Assembly: GCA_025093555.1 (NCBI GenBank)
Contig: JAIWNF010000051.1
Span: forward strand, 1 to 64,000
Direction: 5' to 3'
Length of the DNA: 64,000 nt
From: Circinella umbellata
Taxonomy: Eukaryota; Mucoromycota; Mucoromycetes; Mucorales; Lichtheimiaceae
Shown: one piece after another, positions 19,063-32,694 of the stretch
Position numbering within the stretch: the stretch's first letter is position 1
Layout: the number at the start of each line of letters is the position of its first letter
The notes under the pieces: generated by a model
What the model was told of the DNA's origin: nothing
Seen by the model: the letters and a program-made list of their open reading frames with translations, nothing else
The model's database searches: none
Translations under genes and position numbers: made by a program

Positions 19063-20802
19063 ATGGCTTCTAAAATGGATGTTATTATCGCCGGATTCCC
19101 AGGCTTGTTTATTAAAGTTCCTTACCGAGAGCATGAATCAATACAGTATATTCAAGATCGAGTATCAAATATTTTAGACGGTTCAATACCAGGTCCTTAT
19201 AATAATCAATGTAAATTATATATTGACGGAATATTGGTTGAAAATTATACAAAATCTATATACGATTATAGTTTATTTGGAAAAACAGTTACTTATAAAG
19301 GTTGTGCATCGTTGTTTGCAAATGCTCGAACACCCCCTCCAAATATACGTTTTGACGAACAATACTATCAACAACCATCAACCAATATTTCGGAAAAAGC
19401 AAAAATAGCAGAACAGGAAGAAAAAGTAAAAGAAAGCTTACCATCGATTGTTGCTGTGGAAGAAGAATTGCAAAAACCAAAAATGGACATCAGTGGTATC
19501 ACCACAAATAAAAAGAAAGAGAAATTCATACTCAAAGCACCGAAATTTTTGACTAGTATTGTACAAAGACAACAACGACTTTCAGCATCATCATTTCGTT
19601 TTTCTGAAAAATCAAAGGAACAAAATTCTGCAATATCAACAGTATCGGTTACAGCAACTCCGTTTTCAAAAACATCAGAAAATGCAGTACCAGGAGATTT
19701 CTTGGTATCATCATCATCAATAATGACTTTTAAAGTAGTTACTGCAGAAGGAAACAATGTTACTGTGGATCTGAAAGAAAATGCTACTGTACAAGATCTC
19801 AAAGAAAAAATATCTCACATGACTGAACGAGGACTTAATGAACAAGAATTATTGCCTGTCTCTGACCAGTTTTTATTTTTTAACGGATTACTGTTAGAAA
19901 ACGATTACTCTCTATCTAAATACACTGACATTCAAGCTGGTGAAATTCAACTCGCCATGAAAATACCCGAAAACTATGACCCACAAAAACGAGAGAAGCC
20001 TATATGCAAAGGTCCTAATCCTGTTAAACTTTTTGTAAAGACATTAACCGGAAAGACCATTACTATATTTACTGATGTTACAACACAGTCTGTCAAAGGA
20101 CTGAAGCTGATGGTTGAATATGAAGAGAATGTCCCACCCGATCAGCAACGTATGGTTTTTGCTGGAAAACAACTAGAAGATGAACGTTTATTAAATGAAT
20201 ATAACATTCAAAAAGAATCTGTTTTACATTTAATTCTTCGACTGCGTGGTGGTGGAGGTGGGCCTACAATGTTTGCTGATGTATCTAATTCGGGAGGTCT
20301 TCGTAAACTCGCATTTTCAGAAAATGCACCAAAAGGTCGAATGGTAGCCTGGGGAACCAATATTGAAATTGAATGTGAATGTACACCTTCACATCGAGTT
20401 ATTTATAACAAGGGAATCGGGATTTATGAGTTAGGTAATTCGTTTACTCAATGTCCCAATTGTCATCGTACAAACGTCAAGCCAATCACTGTCGGATTCG
20501 CAAAATGTCAGTATAGAATTCATGGTGTCAAAGAGGATGGTACAGAATTCAAGTCGGATTGGAAAGAGGTGACTGATAATGATGCTTATCAGCGTTATGA
20601 TCCAAGTGATCAAGTTTCATGGAAACGATTGGGAATTGAGTCCAAGGATCTTAATGCACAAACAAAAGACCCTTCTTGTACTATTTGCTTGGAGGATGTT
20701 GTATTTATGAAAACGTCGCTACCTTGTGGTCATCAATTTCATACTAGTTGTATTTCTCGTTGGAAATTGACATGTCCTAATTGTCGAGCTTCACGTTTAT
20801 AG
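19063..20802 (+). CDS. Ubiquitin-like/ubiquitin/zinc-domain/RING protein
   Basis: Intronless 579-codon frame. Residues 1-83 look like a divergent beta-grasp fold; 221-301 is a ubiquitin-like domain; 321-397 is close to ubiquitin itself ([30 protein letters not shown]) and ends with intact LRLRGG, so Lys equivalents of K6, K11, K48 and K63 are present. The next segment (398-530) begins [13 protein letters not shown] and has a C-x-C and a CPNC pair, suggesting zinc binding. The end (539-574) is a RING-H2 finger: C-x2-C-x12-C-x-H-x2-H-x2-C-x7-C-x2-C. RING proteins are ubiquitin ligases; an E3 role is likely. The start was chosen because it fits the first domain and follows a pyrimidine tract. 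The LRLRGG-GG junction resembles a deubiquitinase cleavage site. Ubiquitin plus the 'MFADVSNS' domain recurs in early-diverging fungi; its role is unknown to me. Confidence 0.9.
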   Translation: MASKMDVIIAGFPGLFIKVPYREHESIQYIQDRVSNILDGSIPGPYNNQCKLYIDGILVENYTKSIYDYSLFGKTVTYKGCASLFANARTPPPNIRFDEQYYQQPSTNISEKAKIAEQEEKVKESLPSIVAVEEELQKPKMDISGITTNKKKEKFILKAPKFLTSIVQRQQRLSASSFRFSEKSKEQNSAISTVSVTATPFSKTSENAVPGDFLVSSSSIMTFKVVTAEGNNVTVDLKENATVQDLKEKISHMTERGLNEQELLPVSDQFLFFNGLLLENDYSLSKYTDIQAGEIQLAMKIPENYDPQKREKPICKGPNPVKLFVKTLTGKTITIFTDVTTQSVKGLKLMVEYEENVPPDQQRMVFAGKQLEDERLLNEYNIQKESVLHLILRLRGGGGGPTMFADVSNSGGLRKLAFSENAPKGRMVAWGTNIEIECECTPSHRVIYNKGIGIYELGNSFTQCPNCHRTNVKPITVGFAKCQYRIHGVKEDGTEFKSDWKEVTDNDAYQRYDPSDQVSWKRLGIESKDLNAQTKDPSCTICLEDVVFMKTSLPCGHQFHTSCISRWKLTCPNCRASRL

Positions 20803-22874
20803 TATAATAACATCTCTGTTAATCCACTATTTATATTCCATATATACAATAACTGTATAGTTTTTATTAAACATTAAATGTACTTATGAATCTCTGTTTT
20901 ATTTTATTATTAGCATATTATCGATTGTTGTACCTATTTTTATATTTCTTCTTCTTATTCTTATAACTACCTATAAATATCGAACTTATTTCTGCTCTGC
21001 ACGACATGTGTCCAATTTTAAGTAAACTTTGGCTTTCACGCCCTTATTCTATAAGAAAAAAGAACGATAAATGAAATGTAGTAGGCCAGTGCTTTAACAG
21101 GTAATTACTCCAACATTAATTACTTGCATACAGTTCACAGTATCTTGCTGCATTTTCCCCATATGTCAAATACTCATTTTTCATAATTCAATATATTGAC
21201 CGGAGAAAGATTTATGACCTCATACAAGGATCGCCAACAAAAGTGACAAGTGGTCCGTGCGTTTTTGGCTAAATAAAATAGCATACTACATAGATTTGAA
21301 AGCTGATACACTACTATAAATAATAGTGTGTGTATATATACACCTGTGTTTTCAAAAAAAATACGAAAATAAATATCTGATCTATGCTCTTGTATGAATC
21401 CGTAGTTCAAGATTCTTTAACACTGCAACCATGGAAATATGAAAAAGTGGGGGAAAACACTCGAATAATAGGAAAAAAGGAATGTACAACATAATTTATT
21501 AGATAAATTTACCTGGAAGATCATTATATTTCTTAAATCTCCCTGCATCTATCAATATTCCAGTTACGTATCTGTGGTATTCAGTTTTTACAGAAAAGAT
21601 CTCGACTAGGTAAAAAGATTAAATTGATTATGAAATATTGAAAAACAATGAAGAGAAATCCTCATAATTGATATTTCAATGAAACTCATAAAAAAGTAAA
21701 GGATGTATGCTGATCAGAGAATCATTGTTTGTTATTTTGTTTGGTCGGGCCCGGGTGCTTGGAGCTGGTCATCTGAAAAATAAAATTTGTGGATTAAAAT
21801 TCATTAGTGGTAGTTGTCTTATTCTGTGTCAATCACCGTCTATTTTAAAAGCTATACATATTTGTCTAAACTCAATTTAGCTATTATTAATTTTTTTATA
21901 GCCTCATAAGATTCAGTTTCTGTATAATTATATGAAACAATTCCGATTTTGGTGTTAATTACTACGGGGAGAGAAGGCGGTAAAGATATACCCCGACCAT
22001 TAACTCTGGTCGATGAGTAATATTATTATCAATAATACGATGGGTAGCACATTTTGAGATCAGCGAACATCAAACTTTTTCATCATGCAATACTAGATGT
22101 AGTACATTTCTGAGATGCCGTACCACTCAAATTTTTTTATTTATTGATTGTAGCACAATGTTGTTGTTTTAGCAGCATAAAAATTTCCGGTTTAACTTAT
22201 TGACACTTATTATTTTCTGTTTTACCTGCTGATGATTTCGGCACACCTTGCATAAAATTATTACCAATTCAAAGATAAATAAATAAATCCTATTATCTTA
22301 ACTTTTACTTTGTTATTAATTTTAACAAAGAAGGAAAGGTATTAAATACTACGACTTCTATTTTTACACAAAAAAAAACATCATCTGTTTCTGGACAGTT
22401 TGAAAGGCAACACAAAAGTTCCAATGGATGCTTATTAGCCAATTAAAATACAAGAAAACATTTATCTTACGATAATTATTTTTTTTGAAATAATAATAAA
22501 AAAAAACATGTGCTCACATATACTGTACAAACCAAGAAGTCAAAATGAAATACCTTACTTGGGACTACTTATACATGTAAAATTGTATTAATAATAGAGA
22601 GAGGTTAACGTTCATATGCAGGTACGTATAGCACATATGCATAGTAAACATAAAGTCGACGGGGGCGGGGGACTCATAGAGTTAAAATGCGCTGATTTCT
22701 CGGTATGGTGAATTGATGTCCGGCGGGGGTTATGAGACAATCGGACCAGAATGCAGCAACTTAAAAAAACGAGAGACAAATAATTCCTCCTTTTTTAAAG
22801 AGCTTCTTTACGTTCCTCTTTTAATTTCTCTTCTCATCTTTTTTTTTTACCTCTACTCATACGTAATCGTAACC
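20803..22874. other. Intergenic, no gene seen
   Basis: AT-rich spacer between the ubiquitin-RING gene and ERG3. Only short unsupported frames occur. A Met codon at 22716, in frame with ERG3, would add a poorly conserved 53-residue hydrophobic extension and is not preferred. Confidence 0.6.
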
Positions 22875-24217
22875 ATGGATACGATTCTAGAGTATGCCGA
22901 TGAGTACTTTTTTGATAGTGTATACGCAAAACTATTACCGGCAGAGAATTTCTTGTCAAACTCTACTTCTTTTACTCTAGATCGTCCAACATCCTCATGG
23001 GAACGCGATTATGATATTCGTATCTTCCTTTCTCTATCAGTCTTCTTAATTGTGGGGGCCATATTGTTTTATTTCGTGTCTGCAACACTCTCGTTTTATA
23101 CTCTTTTTGACTGGGAGTATATGAAACACCCTAGATTCCTCAAGAATCAGGTCCGTCTCGAAATCGAAGCAACATTGAAAGCCATTCCCGGTTATGCAAG
23201 TATGTATATGCATATGTTTACACATGTATAATATAATCTTCTGTATATAGATTATACATACTTACGAATTTTGTTGTTTCGATTCTTATTAGTTCTTACG
23301 GTTCCCTGGTTTTGGGGCGAAATAAAGGGTTATTCATTGCTTTACGATAAAACTCCAGTTACGTTTCTTGAATCGGCTTACTTTATAGCTACTATTCCTT
23401 GCTTCTTGATGTTTACCGATTGTGGCATTTATTGGATTCACCGCTACTTACATCATCCTGTTTTGTATAAGCATTTGCATAAGGTACAATTTATCTATTT
23501 TTTTTCTGGATAATTTTTCCTCTTTAATAGCTACAATTTTCTAACCTAGTCTTCCTTTTTAATTGTTTTTTTTACGTGTAGCCTCATCACAAATGGCTTG
23601 GTAAGTGTTTTTCCCTTTCCAACCATTATGTGGTAATATATAATCAGGATACTAACTTCAAAAAATATTTTAATACTATCCCTTGATATATCTATTATAG
23701 TACCTACACCTTATGCTTCCTACGCTTTCCATCCATTGGATGGTTATTCGCAATCAGTTCCTTATCATTTATTTGTATACTTGTTCCCTATGCATAAATG
23801 GTTGTATATTTCCATGTTTATGCTTGTCAACATTTGGACTATTTTAATTCATGATGGTAAGCAATATAGCACATACTTTGTAAAAGTTTTTTTTTTCAAT
23901 CCTGTTTGGTATGTTGAGAGAGCGAGAAAGAGAGGATGTTATTAACTTGATTCTCTTTTTTTAAAACAGGAAATTTCGTTTTGCGTTCCAAGGTTATTAA
24001 CACAAGTGCACATCATGCTGTGCACCATCTTTACTTTAATTATAATTACGGGCAATACTTTACATTCTGGGATCGCTTGGGTGGATCCATTCGACAACCT
24101 ACTGAAGAACAATATAACGCTGAACTTCGTATTAATAAAAAGACATGGGAAGCACAATCCAAAGAAGCTAATGAAATTGAAAGTGGAGTTCTTAAAGCTA
24201 AGAAAAAGGTCAACTAA
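22875..24217 (+). CDS. ERG3: C-5 sterol desaturase (ERG3)
   Basis: Diiron membrane enzyme of the fatty-acid hydroxylase superfamily that introduces the C5-C6 double bond during ergosterol synthesis in the ER. Five exons join in frame: 22875-23199, 23251-23483, 23582-23600, 23701-23856, 23970-24217, giving 326 residues, a usual length. The three histidine boxes are present: HRYLHH in exon 2, HKPHH across the exon 2/3 junction, and HHAVHH in exon 5. Hydrophobic segments lie near residues 45-75, 125-145, 155-175 and 210-235. [14 protein letters not shown] and [18 protein letters not shown] are family hallmarks. The ATG at 22875 was chosen ([12 protein letters not shown]) since it matches the usual N-terminus. 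Exon 3 is only 19 nt. Loss of this enzyme family commonly changes azole response in fungi; nothing here suggests loss. Confidence 0.95.
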
Positions 24218-25504
24218 AAAAGTAATAATCACTTCATCTCCCATTATACGCCCCTCCTCCTCTTCCTCCTCCTTCTTCTTCTTATTCTTAATATTCCGTA
24301 CCACATTACCCATAATAATATAAATCTCGGTACTTGTTCTTCTTTGTATAGCACTATTAATTAATTTTTCCTTTTTTTTTCTTAACATAATCAGTTTATA
24401 ATAAATAATAACAACGATATAATAATTTTTTAGCATAAATTTTATTGACGTTCCTTGTCATGATTAATCAATGTGCTTTTCTTTCTGTACGCATACAATA
24501 CGCATTATACATGTATAACTTGATAGTCTTTACTGTATATACTGTATTTGTATATTTTCTGCCACAATAATGTTCAGTAATAAAAGTACGAGGCAAAATA
24601 TTATTTATTTATATGCGAAGGAAGAAAGTTATTAAGAATGATAATTTTTATCTGTTTACAATAGTGTTATTATTACATTTTGTTACGTATTAATGTTTAT
24701 CCATTAGTGATATAAGCTGTAATAATATGATACAATACATTTGATTGTTATGGTTGTATTTCTGCACAACGAGATTCTTTATTTTTACTATGATATCATG
24801 TTGTCAAACACTCTAATACTATACAGGGTGCCGAATTAAATATATATACGTAGCATGAGAGGAGATATTCAACAAACAAGACGAAATGATAATAACAAGA
24901 CAAATTATCTAGTACGTAATAAAATATAAAAAGTCATTTACTTACGTATACCTATACATCTAAAAAAAACCGTATACGTATTGTAATTACGATATGTTTA
25001 CTATTATGTAACAATCAATTATTGTTTTTTATTTGTTTTTTTTTAAAGAAATGGGTTTGAATAATAGTTTAAGTTAAATTGCATGAATCAACGTAATTAT
25101 TGAATAAAGAAAGAAAATAAAAATAAAAATTGAAAAGAAAAAGAGAATATTAAAGTGATTTTTTAAAAAAAGTCTTGCAAATATGAAAAAAAAAGAAATG
25201 ATTAATGAATGAATGTTGTTGTTGTTTGTGCTGTGAAAAGTGTGTGAAATTGAAAAATTGTGTTATGTTAATGAAAAAAAAAGGGGAGGGGTAGTCGGGA
25301 TAGTACGTTTTTTTTATACTGGAGAAAATAATCTATATTGAGATTCCCCTAGAGGAAGTGTGAAAAAATAAAAAAAGGAATGGGAGGAGTCAAATAAAAG
25401 AAAAGTTACGCCAATTCATGTAAAATGAATTCTGGTTAATGATGTAATAGAAGTAGTAGTAATAAAAGTAATAGTAACGGAATATTAATAAGAGTATATT
25501 GTAT
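24218..25504. other. Intergenic between convergent ERG3 and NUM1-type genes
   Basis: 3' ends of two convergent genes. AT-rich, with pyrimidine runs near 24245-24290 and no coding signal. Confidence 0.6.
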
Positions 25505-28500
25505 TTAGCTGACTTGTTGTGGAGTTTGATGCTGATGTTGATGAGGTACTGTTGGTTGAGTAGTTCGTATACTACGAATTTTACGATAATAAGGTCGATG
25601 GTCAACATGATCCCGCTCTAACTTGGAAACATGATGTTTACCATTACAACACATTCGCACATCTTCCAATGCTTCATCATCAGTATTCAAATCATCATCA
25701 TCATCGTCGTCGTCATCGTCGTCACTAACATGGTGTGTATGAGGATGTTGATTTGATAAAGCAGAGTCTGCTGTAGAAGTTGCTTCAGTCTTGGATCCCG
25801 ATCTGAATAAGTTCTGTACACGCTGAATGCTAGGTTTACGCATCAAACTACCTCGATTACCAGGACCATTACGACTGGATGCTACTGATGTATCCCTTAA
25901 TTGCTGTGATCGTTGACCAAGGCTATCACCACTACCACCGGGTCCAGTAACAAGATAAGACAATGCTTCATACCATGTATTATGTCGGTCCATATTAGGT
26001 GCTGTCAATTTGATTACACGATTTGCTGTTTGAATAAGCAAGCTCATATTTGGCACATCCCGTGATGGTGGATGATTATGATCTGGAACAGCTGTAACAC
26101 CTTCAATAAGAGCTAAATGCACGTATATGAAATCAATTATTATTAAAAAAAACCCCCATGTAGCTATGTTATATTATGATTATATTATCATCACACATAA
26201 AAGAAAAGCCATATCAACTTACCACTCTTTACTTTGCTTTCATCACCATGAGTACCTGGAGCTCGAACACTCCAATAAAGAGTACGGGTATATGGATGAA
26301 TCCAAAAGTATCGTTTATGACGGTAATCTGACAATTGGTCACCTACTGACTTGCGTGTATACTTCCATAACCAATCACCAATCATGGTTTGTGTGATCAG
26401 ACCAATATGGGAAGGATCAGCTTCAGTCCGTAATGAGTTGGCGTACGGTGATGATGCAATTGATGCACGTTGTTCAGATGGCGACAGACTAGACATGGTA
26501 GACGGAGGTCGATTCCGTGATTGTTGTTGTTGAGCATTACGTAACAATTGGGATCGTGCCGGCGTTTTCCCTTTATCTGACGTACTAATGGATCCAATAC
26601 TAGATCGGTGTGTAGAACTAATGGCAGAGCCATGACCAACTCGTGTTAATAAATGAGCTGGTGGCGGGCTTGTGGGTCGAATAGGTATATCTTGCTGACT
26701 TCCACGTCGAGGCACATTAGCATTGTTATTGCCTGTATCATCTTTACCAGCAAGATCGGTAAGAACGCGCTTTGTTGGAATATTATTACTTGTCGATGAT
26801 TCACCAGTAGAAATCTGTCTAGTACCTTCAGTCGACGAATGATTATCATTCAATGTGTTGTTATTATCGTCTTGTTTATGTTCTGCTGGTTGAGAAGATT
26901 TGTTGGCCATAGCAGCAGCTACTGCAGCAGCAATCAAAGCATCAGTTTCAGCTTTTGTAAACATTCTGTTATCATTATCATCAATATTCTTGTCATGATT
27001 TGGTAAATCCGTCGCCGAATCTGCAGGTGATATAGATCGCATTGCACTTTCACTGGGGCTGTTGTCCGCTACCTTGCCGGAGACAATGGTATTTTCATTA
27101 TTTCCACCTTCAGAAACAGGAACAACAGCAGCTGGCTTATCAGATCGCTTCGAATTATCGTCAAGAGCATTATCTGTAGAACGAGTACCTTGTTCTTCTT
27201 GATGATCTGCATAGTTGATTGGCTTTTCTGTATCCTTGGAAGCAACATTACCAGATTCGTCCTCTGCGTTGACTGAAGTATGAGTATTTGTTGTATCATC
27301 GCCATCATTACCATTCATACCACGACTCTTGGCAGTTTCATCATGGGAAGTTGATTTTGATGCACCATCTTCAAGAACTGTGACGGGTTCTTCATCATTC
27401 TTGGCGATTTCGACTTTCTTCTTTTGTTCGACTGTCGCGGTAGAATCATTCTGTTCACCTTCATCAACATTATCCTCAGTGTCCCCTTTACCAAATGCTT
27501 TGGCAGCCAAGGCACCCAAACCACCAAGTAGACCAGCGGCACCCACTGCAGCAGCAGTAGTACCGGCACCAGTACTTGAAGAAGTATCGAAATCTGTTTG
27601 TACCACGGCATCTTTACCAGGATCCACATCATATTCATACTGTACAGAAGAATCCTTTGTTACTGCTGATTCTGATTGAACTGCATGATCCTTGGTCATT
27701 ACTTGTTCGGATTGAACACCAATTTCCGTACCAACAGGAAGCTCGGATTGAGTACCGATCTCCATGCCTACAGGAGGCTCTGATTGAATGCCAATTTCCA
27801 TGCTAACAGGTGGCTCTGATTGAGTACCGATTTCCATGCCAATGGGTGGCTCTGATTGAGTACCGATTTCCATGCCAACAGGTGGCTCTGATTGAGTACC
27901 AATTTCCATACCAACAGGTGGCTCTGATTGAGTACCGATTTCCATACCAACAGGTGGCTCTGATTGAATGCCAATTTCCATGCCAACAGGTGGCTCTGAT
28001 TGGGTACCGATTTCCATGCCGACAAGTGGTTCTGATTGAATACCAATTTCCATGACAACAGGCAGTTCGGATTGGACACCACTATCTACCATATCAGGGG
28101 CATCGGATTGGACACCACTATCTACAATATCAGGGGCATCAGATTGAACACCACTATCCATGACAACGGGCGGCTCGGATTGTACACCAATCTCCATGAC
28201 AATAGGGGCATCGTATTGTACACCACAATCCATGATATCAGGGATGTCCGATTGAACAGAGACATCATTTGTTTCCTTTGGATCAGATTGAACTGCAGCA
28301 TCCGTCAATTCAGCGGCTTCACTTTGTACGCCCATATGGACTGGCTCGGGAACAATGGATTGTGTAGATTGATCGATACCAGCCACTGCATCTGACTGAA
28401 CACCTTGATCATGTGTTTCAATTTTGAGTGGTGGCTCACATTGAGCACTTGCATCCACAACGACAGGAACGGGTTCTTGAGCTTGAATACCTTGTTCGAT

Positions 28501-31346
28501 ATATTCAGGTGGGATACATTGTGTTTCGGCGTGAACAAGAGATGGAGCATCACATTGAACTTGTTGATGTTGAACGGAAACAGGTGGTATGTCAATCGTG
28601 CAAGTTGTGAATTCTTGGAAGTTATTGGGTGTAGTTGCTTGGATAGCAACCTCGTGGAATACAACAGAAGGCGGGGCAGGAATATCATCTGTTTGTACAC
28701 CTGCATCGGAGCCAATAACACGAGAATCAGTGTTCGCAGCAATAGCAGCGCCAGCAATAGCACCACCACCAATGGCAGCGACAGTAGAGCTGTCAGGACC
28801 TCCAAAAGCAGCGCTTAGCTCATCACCTAAAGATCGAGGTGCATTTTTTTTATCTGTTTCATCCGATGGAGGTTCAATGGAAACGGAAGGTGTCTTTTTT
28901 TGTGATTGTTGACTTTTTGAGAGTTCGGAATCTAATGACGTAAAACCTCCGGGAGTGGACTGAGAAGGTGATTCATCTGCAACTTCATAATATTCATCAT
29001 CGTCATCGTCATCATCTTCGTCGGATTGTGATGAATAATATAATTGTTGTGAATCTTTTCGTTTACGACGTTGTTCTTCAATATCCGATGTATCATCCAG
29101 TGACTCGACGCCCTTGGGTATCCGAGCTACGCGAGTCTTTGATACAGGTACTCGTCGTTTACCTTTCCGTAACCGTCGAGTGCTTGTAGAATTATTTGAA
29201 TCAGGACCATTGTTTGAATTAGGACCCGATGATGATTTTGGATAACCGGCATCCACCCATAATCGAGGATCATTTTGAAGTTGTTCAATTTGTTCTTGGG
29301 ACTCTGTCAAAAGTTTCTTGAATTCGAATTTTTCTGTTTTTTCCTTGTGAAGATTCGATCGCAAGTTGGACACCATTCGATGCGCATGTGCCAAAGACGT
29401 TTTTAACGTCTCGACCTCCAATTGTTGATTTCGTGTGGGTTGCTGTTTGGGTGATGCCGGGGGAGAACTACCGGGAGTTGTTTTCTCCTTGTTGGATACT
29501 GTTGTACCGATTTTATTTGCATTCTCCTCGTTTTGTATCGTGGTTGCTGCAGTAGGTCGTAAATCCGAATGACTCCGTTTAGCAATTTTACTTTGTGCTT
29601 TTGCAATAGCTAATTCAGAAGATAAAGCTTCTAATTGTTTAATGTGATCCGTCTTTTCTCGCTGGAGACCTGCTGAATGACGTCGTATGGTTGCCATGTC
29701 TTGTTCATGTCGTTGTTTCATGGCCTCCAATGATGCAGATAATTTTTCTTCCCGGTCGCGGATGTGTTCAATTTCGGTCGTTAATTCATCCATGTGCTCT
29801 TGCATCCGTTTCTGTTCAGCGTTAGCTTTATTAAGATTCTGTTGAAGCTCAGAGACACTAATGGTCAACTCCTGTTTGGCAAGTTCAAGGTTCCATGTTT
29901 CCTCCTTGAGTTTTTCTATTTAAGTTTTTTTAAGAAGAATAAGAATAAGAATCAAAAGATCATTATATAAAAAGAAAAGAAGGGAGAATAGAAGTAACTT
30001 TTTTTTTTCTTTATAAACATGATTCCATAGAACATAGGGCAAAGAAAAAAAGGGCTTCTGCTCCCTTGTTTATTATTTACCTTCATTTTCTTCTTTTTGA
30101 CGAAGTTGTTTTGCCATAGATTCCGCAGATCGTTCCAAATCAGCTTTTTGTGCCTGAAGTGCTTTGAGTTGATCATCTTTTTCTTGTACCAATGCTTGCA
30201 TTTTTCTGACTTCGACTAATAAACCTTGACCGATTTCAGTTGCAAACTCGATATCTGTATTACGCCGATCTGCATTTGGAACTTTAGATCGTCGTTTTGT
30301 AGGAGTTGAACCTGTTGGTGGTGGTGGTAATGGTAAAAGGGATGTTGAATCATGACCTTGAGGAGGAGGAAGCATTGTCGAAGTCGAAGGACTAGGTAAT
30401 GGATCGAGACCTGTCCGTTGACCTAGTATCTATTATTTGAAATTTTCCAATCGTTAAGAAGAAAGAAAGATAAGAAAGAAAAAAAAAACAAAAAAGTTTA
30501 ATATTTAAATATTCGTTTTTTTACATAGTATATTAAAAAGAAATAAAAGAGAGAGCGTTAAGGGGATAAAACACACATCACGCGCATATTCAAAAAATAA
30601 GGGCAAAAGGGATTTTCTTTAATACTCCACACATACACACACATATATAAATATATATTATTTTCTTCTTGAAAACAATAATAATAAAACCAATTCTCTT
30701 TCTCTTTCTCTACACTTTTCCTCGTGTACACACAAATATCACATTCTCTCGCACAATATATAAATATACTCAGCAGAACAAAAAAAAACCTATACTCGCC
30801 CCACCACCACCACCATAACACAATATATAATTTTAATATATTTACTTTGTCTTTCCGATGACCGCTTAAATTAGGTGACAAATGGCCCCGATAGGAACCA
30901 AGATCTCGTTCAAGGTTCCGTAACTTTTCCAATGTTGCAGGAGATAAATCTTCATCACCTGAACCAGGTGATTGAGACCTTCGACCTGCAGATGGTGAAG
31001 CTGTGCCTGGTCTTTGTTGTGGATATTGTTGTGGATGATGTCTTGGACTTAATATATGAGACTTCCGTTGTTGTGGAAGATAATGATGAGGATGCCGTCG
31101 ATCCACATCCTGTAACCTTTCTTTAAGCTCCTTGATTTGTCGATTCAACACGCTTTTTCCTATTCCGCTACTAGAATCCTGCAGTTGCTTTTCCTTTTCT
31201 GCTATTTGTTGCTCGAGTTCTCGTCTGAGTTGATTATTGATCTCGGATACTGACGATGAACTAGATGGTGTAGGTAATACTGGTGAGGTTTGATTACCAC
31301 TATTCGTTGGGGTTGATAAGGAGTGTTTTGGGGGAGGCGAGCTCAT
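25505..31346 (-). CDS. NUM1: Num1/Mcp5/ApsA-type cortical protein with C-terminal PH domain
   Basis: Four exons on the minus strand join in frame: 31346-30846, 30429-30081, 29915-26223, 26112-25505, giving 1716 residues. The N-terminal part is Ser/Pro-rich with coiled-coil stretches (residues about 35-80 and 230-450: QLRRELEQQIAEKEKQLQ, KQELTISVSELQQNLNKA). The centre is low complexity and contains 12-residue repeats of the form G-x-QSEPPVGMEI. The C-terminus (about 1460-1571) is a PH domain of the Mcp5 type: IGDWLWKYTRK, RYFWIHPYTRTLYWS, KLTAPNMDRHNTWYEALSYL. In yeasts and Aspergillus such proteins bind plasma-membrane phosphoinositides and anchor dynein and mitochondria to the cortex during nuclear movement. 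The acidic His/Asp-rich tail is variable. Family placement rests on the PH domain plus coiled coil; repeats differ from those of yeast Num1. Confidence 0.88.
27740..28060. repeat. 36-bp coding minisatellite in the NUM1-type gene
   Basis: At least eight near-identical 36-bp units, each containing GGCTCTGATTGAGTACC or a close variant, encode 12-residue repeats on the minus strand. More diverged units (GVQSDAPDIVDS type) extend to about 28420. Copies differ mostly at single bases. Confidence 0.9.
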
Positions 31347-32656
31347 TGTGTATATTTATTTGTCGTTAACTGTTGTTGTGTTTGTTGCTATGAAAAAAAA
31401 ATGTGAATTGTTGCTATAAAGAGATGTGATTTATTGCTTTAAGGGATTAAAAATGCAAGACTAATAATATAAAAAAATAAATAATTATTTTGGTTTGTAA
31501 TGTGATGTAGATTGTGTGTGAAAATAAAAAAAAAGAGGATGATGGAGGAAGAAAGAGAGTTTCAAAATGGGCGAGTGTTTTGAGTTTTTTTTTCTTTTTT
31601 TATAAAAAAAAGAGAAGGCGTAAAATAAATAAATAAAAATGGTTTATAACGTTTGTGAGTTGTGAGTGTTTTGGAAAAAGGAATGCAGCAACACGTACAA
31701 TATAATTAGGTAAAAATGAATTTACTGAGTGTGAGCGTGTGCATGCGACGATTTCGAACTTCTGACCGAATGTTTGAGTAATAGAACACACACACACGCA
31801 CACAGCAACAGTGCAACAACAAAAAATTTATAAAAGAGAAAAAAGGTGGGTGTAAAGAGAGAGAAAGGGGAAAGTTACAAAAGAAAAAAAAAAGTAACAA
31901 ATTTTAACTCTCATTATTACTTTGGAACTTACTTTTTCATGTGACGTTTTTTTTTATTTATTTAATAATTATTATAGATTACTTTTTTATTAACCTGCTG
32001 TTTCATATAAAAATGTAATACATCCTTCTTTTATATCGCCTTTTTTTTTTAACTATTCCCTCCTGATTCAAATTCTTTATTTACTTTTGACGTGGTTGGT
32101 TCCTTATTACAAAATAATAGCATAAAATAAAAGTTAACTAAAGTAACAAGATGTTTCGTCTAACAACCAAGTAAGGAACCCTGTTTACATGATCAAAAAG
32201 GATCGGGTACCTATGTACTTTGTGTTAGTGGTATCTACATACAATATCTATTACCTATTCATATCTTGAAGGTAATGATAATTATAAAATGATATAGTTT
32301 GAAATACAATAAAAAGAAGGGATATAGATATATTTATAATTATTAATATATAATTCTTGTATAAAATACACTATTAATAATAATGATAATAAAACGAGTT
32401 TTGTTCTTCTTTCAATAATCATAGTAATTTGTCCTTTTTTTTAGAGTTAATTCAAAGTTACACAGTAATACTTCTTGACTTTATTATGACTAAAAAAATG
32501 TCTAAACTTAGTTACTGAATAACAATGGTAGTAGTGAGTTGTCCTAAAAAAAGTTTTATTTTTTGGTTTCCTTGCACATCATCGTCGCTCATTATTGTTG
32601 GTTACGGTCCGTTAATCAAGTAATATTATTTAATATATAAAAGGGAGAAAGATAGG

Positions 32657-32660
32657 CAGA

Positions 32661-32693
<33 letters not shown>

Positions 32694-32694
32694 G
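32657..32694. repeat. GA dinucleotide microsatellite
   Basis: About 38 bp of (GA)n with one C interruption. Confidence 0.9.

Noticed and set aside
22716..22874. In-frame upstream Met of ERG3
   Set aside because: Adds a low-complexity hydrophobic extension not typical of the family; the ATG at 22875 gives the usual N-terminus.
26397..29606. Numerous open frames on both strands inside the NUM1-type gene
   Set aside because: Shadows of the repetitive, stop-poor coding strand; they lack protein-like composition and change register at the 36-bp repeats only because 36 is a multiple of three.
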